DNA of 64,000 nt, taken from the NCBI GenBank assembly GCA_035444285.1, contig DAOMOK010000006.1, positions 1-64,000 on the forward strand. The letters run 5' to 3'. Numbering within the stretch: the stretch's first letter is position 1; each line of letters starts with the position of its first letter. The DNA is from CAADGU01 sp035444285 (GTDB lineage Bacteria; Chloroflexota; Anaerolineae; Promineifilales; Promineifilaceae). The notes under the pieces were generated by a model. That model did no database searches, had not been told where the DNA came from, and was given only the letters and a program-made list of their open reading frames with translations. A program made the position numbers and the translations under genes. Below, piece after piece: positions 31,883 to 39,366 of the stretch.

Positions 31883-33373
31883 TCACTCATTCATAATCAA
31901 CTCTTCGGCGATCTTAGACGAAGAAAGCACCCCCGGCAAACCGGCCCCCGGATGGGTGCCCGCGCCCACAAAGTAGAGATTGGCAAAATCCTCCGAGCGG
32001 TTATGGGGGCGGAACCAGGCCGACTGTGTTAAGACCGGCTCTACCGAAAAGGCCGACCCCAGGTAGCTGTTCAGGTTATTTTGAAAATGCAGCGGGTCAA
32101 TGTAATGCTCCACTACGATGTTTTCCTGCAAATCGGGCAGGTAGTTGTCTTCCAGGAATTGCATGATGGCGTCGCGGTACGGTTTCGCCATCGTCGTCCA
32201 ATCCACATCCGCGCCCAGATGGGGCACAGGCGACAGCACATAGAACGCTTCGCACCCTTCCGGGGCCATTGACGGGTCGGTGAGGGTGGGCATGTGCAGG
32301 TAGAGCGAGAAATCGTCAGCCAGCACTTTGTTATGGAAAATGTCGCGCAGCAGTTCCCGGTAGCGTTCGCCGAGGATGATGTTGTGATGCACCAGTTTGC
32401 CGTTGGTATAGCGCCGTTTGGTGCCAAAGTAAATGACAAAAAGGGAGTTGCTGTAGCGGGTGAGCTTTTTCCAGCGTGTGTCGCTGTTGCGCAGGCTGCG
32501 ATGTTTGGCCGGGATAAGATTCATGTAGGTGAAGGCCACGTCGGCGTTGGAGATGATGTGGTCGGCGTGGTGGACTGTGCCGTCCATCAGCCGAATGCCC
32601 GTCACCCGTTTTCCTTCGACAAGAATTTCTTGCACCGGGGCGTTGTAATGGAAACGGCCGCCCAACTCTTCGGTCAGCTTCACCAGCGCATTCACCACTG
32701 CCCCCGTGCCACCCAACGCATAATGGATGCCCCATTCCCGCTCCAGGTAGTGGATCATGGCATAGATGGAAGTGGTGTCAAACGGGTTGCCACCCACCAG
32801 CAGCGGGTGGAAGGAGAAACAGCGGCGCAGGAATTCATTCTCCACAAATTGAGCAGCGTAGTTGTAGACGGTTTTGTAGGATTGCAGTTTGACCAGATCG
32901 GGAATGACGCGCAGCATATCGGTGATGTGCAGGAACGGTTTGTCCGCCAGTTCGACGAACCCTTTTTCAAAGATGGCTTTGGTAGTAGCCATAAACCGTT
33001 CGTAGCCGATTTTGTCGGCCGGATTCCACTGCTCTATCTCGGAAAGGATAAACTGGTGGTCGTCGTTGTAATCAAAGCAGCGCCCTTCGTGGTTGAAAAT
33101 GCGGTAGAAGGGGTTGCACTGCACAAATTGCACGTAATCTTCGCGGCGGCGGCCGGCCAGGGCGAAGATGTCGTCGAACATGAAGGGGGCGGTGATGACG
33201 GTAGGGCCGGCATCGAATTTGAAGCCTTCTTTTTCAAAGACGTAACCACGACCGCCGGGTTTGTCTAATTTTTCAAACACGTCTACCTGATAGCCGCGGG
33301 CCGCCAGACGTGCAGCGGCGCCCAGACCGCCAAAGCCGCTGCCGATGATAATAACTCTGTTGTTTTGATTCAT
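31883..33373 (-). CDS. crtI: Phytoene desaturase (CrtI family)
   Basis: FAD-dependent carotenoid desaturase converting phytoene towards lycopene. The 496 residues start with the dinucleotide-binding motif IIGSGFGGLGAAARLAARGYQVDVFE and KPGGRGYVFEKEGFKFDAGPTVIT, and end with the family motif FVGAGTHPGAGLPGVLSSSKI. Length is normal. An AAAGGAG site lies about 12 bases upstream. It follows crtB and precedes the P450, so phytoene made by CrtB is passed on directly. In the CrtI family the number of desaturations (three, four or five) cannot be read from sequence alone. Confidence 0.95.
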   Translation of the reverse strand: MNQNNRVIIIGSGFGGLGAAARLAARGYQVDVFEKLDKPGGRGYVFEKEGFKFDAGPTVITAPFMFDDIFALAGRRREDYVQFVQCNPFYRIFNHEGRCFDYNDDHQFILSEIEQWNPADKIGYERFMATTKAIFEKGFVELADKPFLHITDMLRVIPDLVKLQSYKTVYNYAAQFVENEFLRRCFSFHPLLVGGNPFDTTSIYAMIHYLEREWGIHYALGGTGAVVNALVKLTEELGGRFHYNAPVQEILVEGKRVTGIRLMDGTVHHADHIISNADVAFTYMNLIPAKHRSLRNSDTRWKKLTRYSNSLFVIYFGTKRRYTNGKLVHHNIILGERYRELLRDIFHNKVLADDFSLYLHMPTLTDPSMAPEGCEAFYVLSPVPHLGADVDWTTMAKPYRDAIMQFLEDNYLPDLQENIVVEHYIDPLHFQNNLNSYLGSAFSVEPVLTQSAWFRPHNRSEDFANLYFVGAGTHPGAGLPGVLSSSKIAEELIMNE

Positions 33374-33392
33374 TATGGGAAATGGCTCCTTT

Positions 33393-33440
33393 GAAAATTA
33401 TGAATTATGAATTATGAATTATGAAGGATGAATTATGAAT
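33393..33440. repeat. GAATTATGAATTATG tandem repeat
   Basis: Five copies of the 9-mer ATGAATTAT, with one variant ATGAAGGATGA, lie between crtB and crtI. Confidence 0.8.
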
Positions 33441-33493
33441 TCTCTGTGCTTTTGCCTGTGTTGTATCCTTCACAAATGTGGTACAGGTTGTAT

Positions 33494-34444
33494 TTAATTG
33501 GCATACCCTTGCCAGCGGGCGCGCCACCAGATGCCGGGTAGTTTTTGTAATTTGGCACGGCCGTTTACATGGGCGCGTCGGGTAAAGACATCATAGTTAT
33601 GCGCTTCAATGTCGTCCAGGATGGCGCGGTACAGTTCAGCGGCGGCAGCGACGGCAAAACGGCCGTTGACGCTCAACATGCTGATACCGGGCATGGCCTG
33701 GGCATACAGGTCGCGGGTGCGGGCAATTTGAAAGCGCATAAATTCTTGCCAGCGACGGCCGTTATGCTTTTGGGCAATGTCTGCTTCCGTCAGACCAAAC
33801 GCTATCAGTTCATCCTGGGGCAGGTAACAACGGCCGTTGTCCCAATCCTCGGCCACATCGCGCAGGATGTTGGTCAATTGCAGCGCCACGCCCAACTTCA
33901 CCGCATAGGGTATGGCCTCGTGGCTGCTGAAGCCGGTGATATGCATGGACATCAGGCCCACGGTGGAGGCCACACCGTAGCAATAGTCGGCCAGATCGGC
34001 AAAGGATTCATAGCGGGCAAAACTAAGATCACGGGCTACACCGTCCAGCAGTTGTTCAGCATACAGCCGGGGGATGGCATACCGGGCGCGAGCATCGGCC
34101 CAGGCCACGGCCGTCAGGTCATCTTCGGGTGGCGTGCTGCTGAGGGCGTGCTGCCGCCACTGACGGAACTGATGAGCGCGGTTGTCTTGCTGGCGGTCAA
34201 TCAGGTCATCACTGACACGGCAAAAAGCATAAAGGGCGCGGATGGCGCGCCGTTCGGGTGCGGGCAGCAGAGCGGAGGAAGTGTAGAAGGTGCGGCTGTG
34301 TTGGGCGGTGACGGCCGTGGCGTGTGTATATGCCTTGTCTAGCAGGGATGGCTGCACATGAAACACCTCACTGGTGATCAAGTTTTCCAACGGCGCATAG
34401 GCTTGGGCTAAAAGACGGCTTTCCCAGGTTGCAGTTATCGTCAT
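33494..34444 (-). CDS. crtB: Phytoene synthase
   Basis: Condenses two geranylgeranyl diphosphates to phytoene, the first committed carotenoid step. Motifs are the FYTSSALLP region, the first Asp-rich motif in RVSDDLIDRQQ near residue 76, and the second NILRDVAEDWDNGRCYLP near 190-205, plus the C-terminal YRAILDDIEAHNYDVFTRRAHV. Length (316) is typical. ATG at 34444 is preferred over the adjacent GTG because an AGGAGG site lies seven bases upstream. It is first in the operon, behind a strong promoter with a palindrome over the -10 box. Confidence 0.95.
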   Translation of the reverse strand: MTITATWESRLLAQAYAPLENLITSEVFHVQPSLLDKAYTHATAVTAQHSRTFYTSSALLPAPERRAIRALYAFCRVSDDLIDRQQDNRAHQFRQWRQHALSSTPPEDDLTAVAWADARARYAIPRLYAEQLLDGVARDLSFARYESFADLADYCYGVASTVGLMSMHITGFSSHEAIPYAVKLGVALQLTNILRDVAEDWDNGRCYLPQDELIAFGLTEADIAQKHNGRRWQEFMRFQIARTRDLYAQAMPGISMLSVNGRFAVAAAAELYRAILDDIEAHNYDVFTRRAHVNGRAKLQKLPGIWWRARWQGYAN

Positions 34445-34693
34445 CACTTTCCCTCCTGAAAACTATGTGCAGCAAACCTGGGGTAGTTAAAAAGTGTTTG
34501 GTTGTTCGTACCAGACACCCTCTTCATTTACCAGGTAAGCCACATTCTCCGTTTATCTCAAAATTAACAATAGCTGTATGGCTGGCTTGAACAGATGGTG
34601 GGTGAATGGCGGCGGTTTTGTGTGCTTTGTGACCAGGGCTATTGAATGATTGTAACCTTTACACCGCTTTTTTCAACATGCCATACAGCTTCA

Positions 34694-34708
34694 GTATAGA
34701 AACTATAC
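34694..34708. promoter_or_regulatory. Palindromic candidate operator over the crtB -10
   Basis: GTATAG-AAA-CTATAC is a perfect palindrome covering the -10 hexamer. GTATATGTATATA lies just beyond the -35. Such placement suits a repressor, possibly for light or stress control of pigment, but the regulator is not in the window. Confidence 0.55.
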
Positions 34709-34730
34709 ATTACCAGGGTTAGTTTGTCAA
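34702..34730 (-). promoter_or_regulatory. crtB promoter
   Basis: On the minus strand TTGACA (34730-34725) and TATAGT (34707-34702) are 17 bases apart, a near-perfect sigma-A promoter facing crtB about 260 bp away, leaving a long 5' leader. Confidence 0.8.
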
Positions 34731-34844
34731 GTATATGTATATATTTTGTGCATTATTTCGCCATACAAAAGAGACAAACAGAGGCAACCGCTCACCACAG
34801 CCTGGGCGAAACAAAGTGAACTTACAAATGAAGAGGAGATTGAC

Positions 34845-35525
34845 TTAGGAAGAGGTGGGGTGGGTTTTTATTCCCAGGAGCCAGCAGACACGGCCGTCAT
34901 CTGCCCACTGCACCTGCCATACGCCATCACCAAAGGTACGGCGCACCCCACGCAAAAGCTGCTGCAACCGGCGCAAATGGAGCGGCAGGGCGGTATCCGG
35001 GCGAGACCAGCCGGAAAGTTGGGGCAACGTTATCGCTTTGTCGGCGAAGGAGATGGCATCGGTGGCCTGGTTTGTGATGGTCACGGCCGTACCCTCAACC
35101 TGTATGCCCACCATTTCTTGAACCAGTAAGTCATGGCGGTTTTCCTCAGCAGCGGGCGCTGCTTGCCAGAGCTGGCTAAAGGTGGCGGCCAATGTCACCG
35201 GGGCAGACATATTGACGTGGAGTTGAGGCGGTACGGCCATACCAAACAGGGGGCGAATGATGCACGGTTTGTCAAGTGGGGGGAAGCGCACGGCCGTGTA
35301 AAGGAGATCAAAGAGAGCGGGGGGGGCAGGGATGTGGGCACGGCCGTCCATCATTTGTACCACCTCATCCTGTACCGCCAGCCAATAGAAGTTATCGAGT
35401 AAAATGCCGCCATTGGGCACGGGCAACCCGGCGCGGGCAGCCATATCCAACCGCCACCCCTTTTCGGCCACGCCATTCTTATGGGCACGTTTAGAACCCA
35501 GCCAGACGAAGTGATAGGTAGTCAT
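34845..35525 (-). CDS. PPDK/PEP-synthase N-domain-like fragment
   Basis: A 226-residue protein starting MTTYHFVWLGSKRAHKNGVA. The stretch EKGWRLDMAARAGLPVPNGG resembles the N-terminal nucleotide-binding domain of PPDK/PEP synthase (GGKGxNLxxMxxxGLPVPPGF). LLVQEMVGIQVEGTAVTIT resembles the later VQxMVxG segment. The phospho-His and PEP-binding domains are absent and several glycines are lost, so it is unlikely to be a full kinase. It starts 6 bp before the end of the lysyl-oxidase-like gene upstream, consistent with coupled expression. Role unknown. Confidence 0.6.
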   Translation of the reverse strand: MTTYHFVWLGSKRAHKNGVAEKGWRLDMAARAGLPVPNGGILLDNFYWLAVQDEVVQMMDGRAHIPAPPALFDLLYTAVRFPPLDKPCIIRPLFGMAVPPQLHVNMSAPVTLAATFSQLWQAAPAAEENRHDLLVQEMVGIQVEGTAVTITNQATDAISFADKAITLPQLSGWSRPDTALPLHLRRLQQLLRGVRRTFGDGVWQVQWADDGRVCWLLGIKTHPTSS

Positions 35526-35530
35526 AACTG

Positions 35531-37675
35531 CTATGGCGTCACGGCCGTACAACTTACTTGCGCCAGCGCATCTTCCGGGAAAACGGGGGCCACGTAGAAG
35601 GCATAGTCGCCACCCGGCTCATTTTCGTCGCGGGGGAAGGGGCAGGTGAAGGAAATGTCACGGCCGTCTGGCCCAATCACCCGGTTCACCATCGCCGTCT
35701 CAAAGGTACAGGCCGTGCCCACCCCCAACGCGGCGCTGGTTTCACAAATGCGCAGCGTTTGCGGCTGCGCATCGGCTGGAATGGAACAGCTTAGTTGCAC
35801 CGTCTGGCCGGGAGTGCAGCGTAACGGCGCTTCGGCTTCTTCATCATCGGCCGGTGTCGGTGTAGGCAGGGGTGCCAGCGGCTGCAAGCTAAAACCACAA
35901 TTCCGCAGCGGGCCAATTTGCCCCTGGGTGCAAGGCGCGGTCACAAAACTGCCCACCGCCGGAATCAGCAATTCATGCGACCCTTCATTGTTACTGTCCC
36001 ATCCCTCCACAAATTCACACTGCGGCCGGCTGATAGGCAGCCCTTCGGCCGTGCGCTCACCCGTTGGCTCCCACATCAATTCCCCATTTTCATTCAGCAC
36101 CGGTTGCCCTTCACACAAAAAGCCGTTCTGGTTAAAGCGGAAGATCAACGGCATCGTCAGTGTGTCGCTTTCAAATTCCAGGTCGGTAATGTCAATCCAC
36201 TGGCAGTCCAGACCCGCCTGATACTCATCCACCCAACCCGCCTGAATACCCTGATTATTACAGGTGAAATCATGCGTCAGTGGCGATAGTTCATTGTTAC
36301 TCAAGCGGCTGGTACTTTCCACACAAAACGCCTGTTTACTCGGCTGGTTGTTAACACCCAACTGAAATTCGCCAAAGTTGGCAAAGTGGTAATGGTCATG
36401 GCAGGAGTTGTATTGGAACATGGTGTTTAGTGGGTTGCTACGAATCACCCGGCCGATGTTCAACGCTTCCGTGCCCAGGTTATGCACCATGGCATCAAAT
36501 TGCAGCAGCCGCCGCCAGCCATCGCCGTTGATACAAGCCTCCTGAGCGGCGCAGGAATTAGGCGGGAAGTATTGATAGATAATGCGATTGTATTGCAGTT
36601 CATCACCCACCACCGTCAAATTGGGGGCGCCAAAGCTCAACACTTGCGCCACTCGCACTTCATCAGCCAGGTCAGCGGCCCAGGGCAGCCGTTCAAACTG
36701 CATCCCCGTTTCCACCATACCCACCCGCGCACCTAACGCTTCCAGGCAAGACAGGGTGGGCAGGCGGCTGCGGTGGCAGCCAAGCGGCCCGCCGCTATCG
36801 GCCGTACAGGTGTAATCATAAAAGAATGCAACATTTTCTGAGTCGTAGCCGTTGGGAGGGAACCCACTTTCATTGATACAGGCATTATCGGTGCGCTGTA
36901 TGAGTAGATGGGGGTCGCCAGGCAGCACAAAGGGTTCCGTCCATTTGCCCCCTTCCTGCCCCAACAAAAATTCGGCCTTGCCCGGTGATTCAGGGTCGGT
37001 AAGCAAGACACTGGAAAAAGCGTAATCAATCAGTACATAGTCGTGGCCGCCAACGGTGGTGCGGCGAGGGCCATCTTCACCTAAGCTAATTTCCCAGACA
37101 GATTCGGGTGGCAAGGGTAACTGACCTTTGAGCATTTCATAGAAAAATGGGCGAAAGTGCAGCCGGTTATAGGTGAGTTGTACCTGCTGGCGCGCCAATT
37201 CTTGCCAGTAATCATCCGGCTTTTGCAACAGGGTGGTCGCCACACGATCACGCGATTCCTGGGGGATTTCATCCAACAAAACCCCCACTCTGCTGTTCAT
37301 GTTCAGGCGAATGAGCGCACCCGGTTGGCCGGTCGGTGATGAGGTGATGCGATCATCAGGTGAGGCAGCGGGGGTTGGCGAGATCGCAGGGTTTGCAGGC
37401 GAGGCCGCCAGCGTGGGGGGCGGAGTGAGTGTGGGTGGTGATTCTGGGGAAGGTGTGACGGCCGTGCCCCTTATCCAGGCCACGGCCGTAGCCCGTGTGG
37501 TAGCTGTCCTGGTAGGGGCAGCCGTCGCCAGGGCGCCGGCTTCGGCCGGGGTCTTGCTGGCGCGTGGCTGTGCGGTCGGAATGGTATCCGGCTCTTGCTG
37601 GCAAGCTGCCAGCCACAACAGCAAAGCCAGCATCACAAAGAGCAGTCTAAAAAATGGGAGGGATGGTAAGCGCAT
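35531..37675 (-). CDS. Secreted lysyl-oxidase-like lipoprotein
   Basis: A 714-residue lipoprotein: signal SLPFFRLLFVMLALLLWLAAC with lipobox LAAC, a long Thr/Pro/Ala linker (about residues 25-120) and a large extracytoplasmic part. Near residues 421-435 NSCHDHYHFANFGEFQLG matches the copper-binding His cluster of lysyl oxidase-like domains (HxHYH), preceded by EALNIGRV. Further Cys-rich sequence (CNNQGIQAGWVDEYQAGLDCQWIDITD) fits the same domain, which in eukaryotes oxidises lysine side chains. The start at 37675 is preferred because upstream codons come from the AATTGACAATT repeat. Catalysis in the bacterial version is not established. Confidence 0.8.
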   Translation of the reverse strand: MRLPSLPFFRLLFVMLALLLWLAACQQEPDTIPTAQPRASKTPAEAGALATAAPTRTATTRATAVAWIRGTAVTPSPESPPTLTPPPTLAASPANPAISPTPAASPDDRITSSPTGQPGALIRLNMNSRVGVLLDEIPQESRDRVATTLLQKPDDYWQELARQQVQLTYNRLHFRPFFYEMLKGQLPLPPESVWEISLGEDGPRRTTVGGHDYVLIDYAFSSVLLTDPESPGKAEFLLGQEGGKWTEPFVLPGDPHLLIQRTDNACINESGFPPNGYDSENVAFFYDYTCTADSGGPLGCHRSRLPTLSCLEALGARVGMVETGMQFERLPWAADLADEVRVAQVLSFGAPNLTVVGDELQYNRIIYQYFPPNSCAAQEACINGDGWRRLLQFDAMVHNLGTEALNIGRVIRSNPLNTMFQYNSCHDHYHFANFGEFQLGVNNQPSKQAFCVESTSRLSNNELSPLTHDFTCNNQGIQAGWVDEYQAGLDCQWIDITDLEFESDTLTMPLIFRFNQNGFLCEGQPVLNENGELMWEPTGERTAEGLPISRPQCEFVEGWDSNNEGSHELLIPAVGSFVTAPCTQGQIGPLRNCGFSLQPLAPLPTPTPADDEEAEAPLRCTPGQTVQLSCSIPADAQPQTLRICETSAALGVGTACTFETAMVNRVIGPDGRDISFTCPFPRDENEPGGDYAFYVAPVFPEDALAQVSCTAVTP

Positions 37676-37703
37676 AATGGCTGGATTGTAACCCTGCCTT
37701 AGT

Positions 37704-37738
37704 AATTGACAATTGACAATTAGCAATTGTCAATTATT
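37704..37738. repeat. AATTGACAATT hairpin
   Basis: TAATTGACAATTGACAATTAG and CAATTGTCAATTA form a hairpin between the epimerase and the lipoprotein genes. The TGA stop of the epimerase lies inside it. Confidence 0.85.
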
Positions 37739-38656
37739 CAGCAGGTCTAGCAGCGCCTCGCGCGCTTCTGGATACTGGAAGGTGAAACCCAGTTCTTGCA
37801 GGCGGGTAGGCAGGGCACGACGGCCGTCCAGCACCATCGCCGCCATCTCCCCCAACATCAGTTTCAGGGCAAAGGCGGGCGCAGGGATGATTGACGGCCG
37901 TCCCATCACCTGCCCCAATACGCGCCCAAACTCTTTTTGGGATAGTGGATTAGGGGCACAAACGTTAAACACGCCAGCAGCCGTTTCCTGTTCTAGCAGA
38001 AATTGCATGGCACGGATGACATCGGCCAGGTGAATCCAGGGCCACCACTGCCGCCCATTGCCCAACGGTCCCCCGGCGAAAAATTTGTAGGGCAACATCG
38101 TTTGCGGCAGCGCGCCGCCATCCAGACTAAGAACCAGACCGGTACGCAGCACTACCCGCCGCACACCGAGGGATTCGACGACGGCCGTAGACGCTTCCCA
38201 CTGCGCCGTCACGTCAGACAAAAAGCCGCTGCCCTTGGGCGATGATTCGGTGACAACGGTTTCACCCGGCACATCTCCATAATAATCAATGCCGGACATC
38301 TGCACGACCACACCTGGTTTGTTTGTGGCTGCCTGCACCGCCGCTGTTACGGATTGCCCGGCGTCCAGGCGGCTCTGCAAAATGCGCTGTTTACGCGCTG
38401 CTGTCCAGCGGGGCGGCGGAAAACCGCTGCCGCCAATGCTCTCCCCCGCCAGATTGATGATCGCGCCCGCGCCATCGGCCAGGTGCGCCCAGCCGCTGGT
38501 GGTACGGCCGTCCCAGGCCACGGCCGTGATACCTGCCGGCATGCTGTGTTTTTCCGGGTTACGGCTCAAAACGATGACTTCATGGCCGCTGGCAGCCAAC
38601 TGCTGGCTGAGTGGGGTACCGATCAGACCGGTACCGCCAGTAATGAGTATGCGCAT
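37730..38656 (-). CDS. TIGR01777-family NAD(P)-binding epimerase
   Basis: A 308-residue extended short-chain dehydrogenase/epimerase of the YfcH/TIGR01777 family. It has MRILITGGTGLIGTPLSQQLAASGHEVIVLSRNP, a central NLAGESIGG, the domain GIDYYGDVPGETVVTE with its Tyr, and the C-terminal DUF1731-type end (MLGEMAAMVLDGRRALPTRLQELGFTFQYP). Biochemical roles of this family are poorly known; plant and cyanobacterial relatives affect cell division. Length is normal. Confidence 0.92.
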   Translation of the reverse strand: MRILITGGTGLIGTPLSQQLAASGHEVIVLSRNPEKHSMPAGITAVAWDGRTTSGWAHLADGAGAIINLAGESIGGSGFPPPRWTAARKQRILQSRLDAGQSVTAAVQAATNKPGVVVQMSGIDYYGDVPGETVVTESSPKGSGFLSDVTAQWEASTAVVESLGVRRVVLRTGLVLSLDGGALPQTMLPYKFFAGGPLGNGRQWWPWIHLADVIRAMQFLLEQETAAGVFNVCAPNPLSQKEFGRVLGQVMGRPSIIPAPAFALKLMLGEMAAMVLDGRRALPTRLQELGFTFQYPEAREALLDLLNN

Positions 38657-38801
38657 GATAACCTCCTGAGAGTGTTTAGGGGTTCAAGTGTATACGTGAA
38701 CACCTGAACCCATGATTGGATTGTATGAAGGAGGGCGGGCAGGGGGTACGGCCGTTAAGCAATTACACAGGTAACAGGGAGTGGGGTACGGCCGTGTGTG
38801 G

Positions 38802-38813
38802 TATAATTTGCCC
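38802..38813 (+). promoter_or_regulatory. TATAAT box for a leaderless small gene
   Basis: TATAAT (38802-38807) is followed by six bases and ATG at 38814, the same spacing as at the other leaderless candidates in this window. No clear -35 is seen; an ACGGCCGT occupies the spacer region. Confidence 0.5.
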
Positions 38814-39002
38814 ATGATGAGCATGGTTAAAGTTGTGCGCAAAACACCAATTGATGAACAGGAACGAGATGTGACCTATTGGCGCACGCAGCCGTATGAA
38901 GCGCGTCTGGCTGCCTTAGAACAAATCCGGCGTGAATATCACCAGTGGCGATATGGTACTGAACCAGGATTTCAAAGAGTTTATACAATCGTTAAACAAT
39001 AA
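38814..39002 (+). CDS. Small protein upstream of a nucleotidyltransferase
   Basis: A 62-residue basic protein starting MMSMVKVVRKTPIDEQERD, with YWRTQPYEARLAALEQIRREYHQW and a short tail ending RVYTIVKQ. Small proteins with this pattern are often encoded directly before MNT/AbiEii-like nucleotidyltransferases and overlap them, as here (50 bp overlap). The pair might act as a toxin-antitoxin or regulatory module. The partner appears truncated. Confidence 0.7.
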   Translation: MMSMVKVVRKTPIDEQERDVTYWRTQPYEARLAALEQIRREYHQWRYGTEPGFQRVYTIVKQ

Positions 39003-39150
39003 ACAGGTACGTTACCTGATCATTGGCGGGTATGCAGTCGCGTTCCATGGTCATCCCCGGTACACCAAGAACCTGGATGTGTGGGTAGAATTGAGCCAGG
39101 AAAATGCGGGCAGTTTAGTGGCCACCCCATTCGCTCCTTACTCCCATTAA
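38953..39150 (+). pseudogene. Truncated nucleotidyltransferase
   Basis: The 65 residues begin MVLNQDFKEFIQSLNNKQVR and show the nucleotidyltransferase start YLIIGGYAVAFHGHPRYTKNLDVWVE, with the GG motif and one Asp of the metal-binding pair. The sequence then departs after ENAGSL into VATPFAPYSH and stops, far short of the roughly 140-150 residues expected. The 3' part has been lost, probably by a rearrangement near 39115. Unlikely to be active. Confidence 0.8.
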
Positions 39151-39249
39151 CGTCTTCTCCTCTTCGTTAAACCTTCGTAAATGTAGCCAACTTAACAGCC
39201 CAATTCGGTGAATGTTCTGGGGGAGTTGGGTATAATCGCGCCTGCTTGG

Positions 39250-39362
39250 ACGGCCGTGACCCGTAACCCGTGACCCGTAACCCGTAATCGGTAATCCGTA
39301 ATCGGTGAAACGACGGATAACGGTTCACGGATAACGGATTACGATTCACGGATCACGATTCA
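39250..39362. repeat. CCCGTAACCCGTGA / CGGATTACG repeat cluster before dnaG
   Basis: Units CCCGTAACCCGTGACCCGT and CGTAATCGGTAATC are answered by CGGATAACGGTTCACGG and CGGATTACGATTCACGG, a long imperfect hairpin ending 5 bp before the dnaG start. A TATAAT at about 39229 upstream could be the dnaG promoter. Confidence 0.75.
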
Positions 39363-39366
39363 GCAC

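Larger units (their letters stand above)
34448..34844. other. crt operon regulatory region
   Basis: No gene is seen in these roughly 400 bp between crtB and the convergent end of the next minus-strand gene group. It is AT-rich, holds the crtB promoter described separately and has no ACGGCCGT. Confidence 0.6.

Noticed and set aside
32294..33268. Plus-strand gene of 324 codons opposite crtI
   Set aside because: It lies wholly antisense to crtI, which has clear FAD and C-terminal family motifs.
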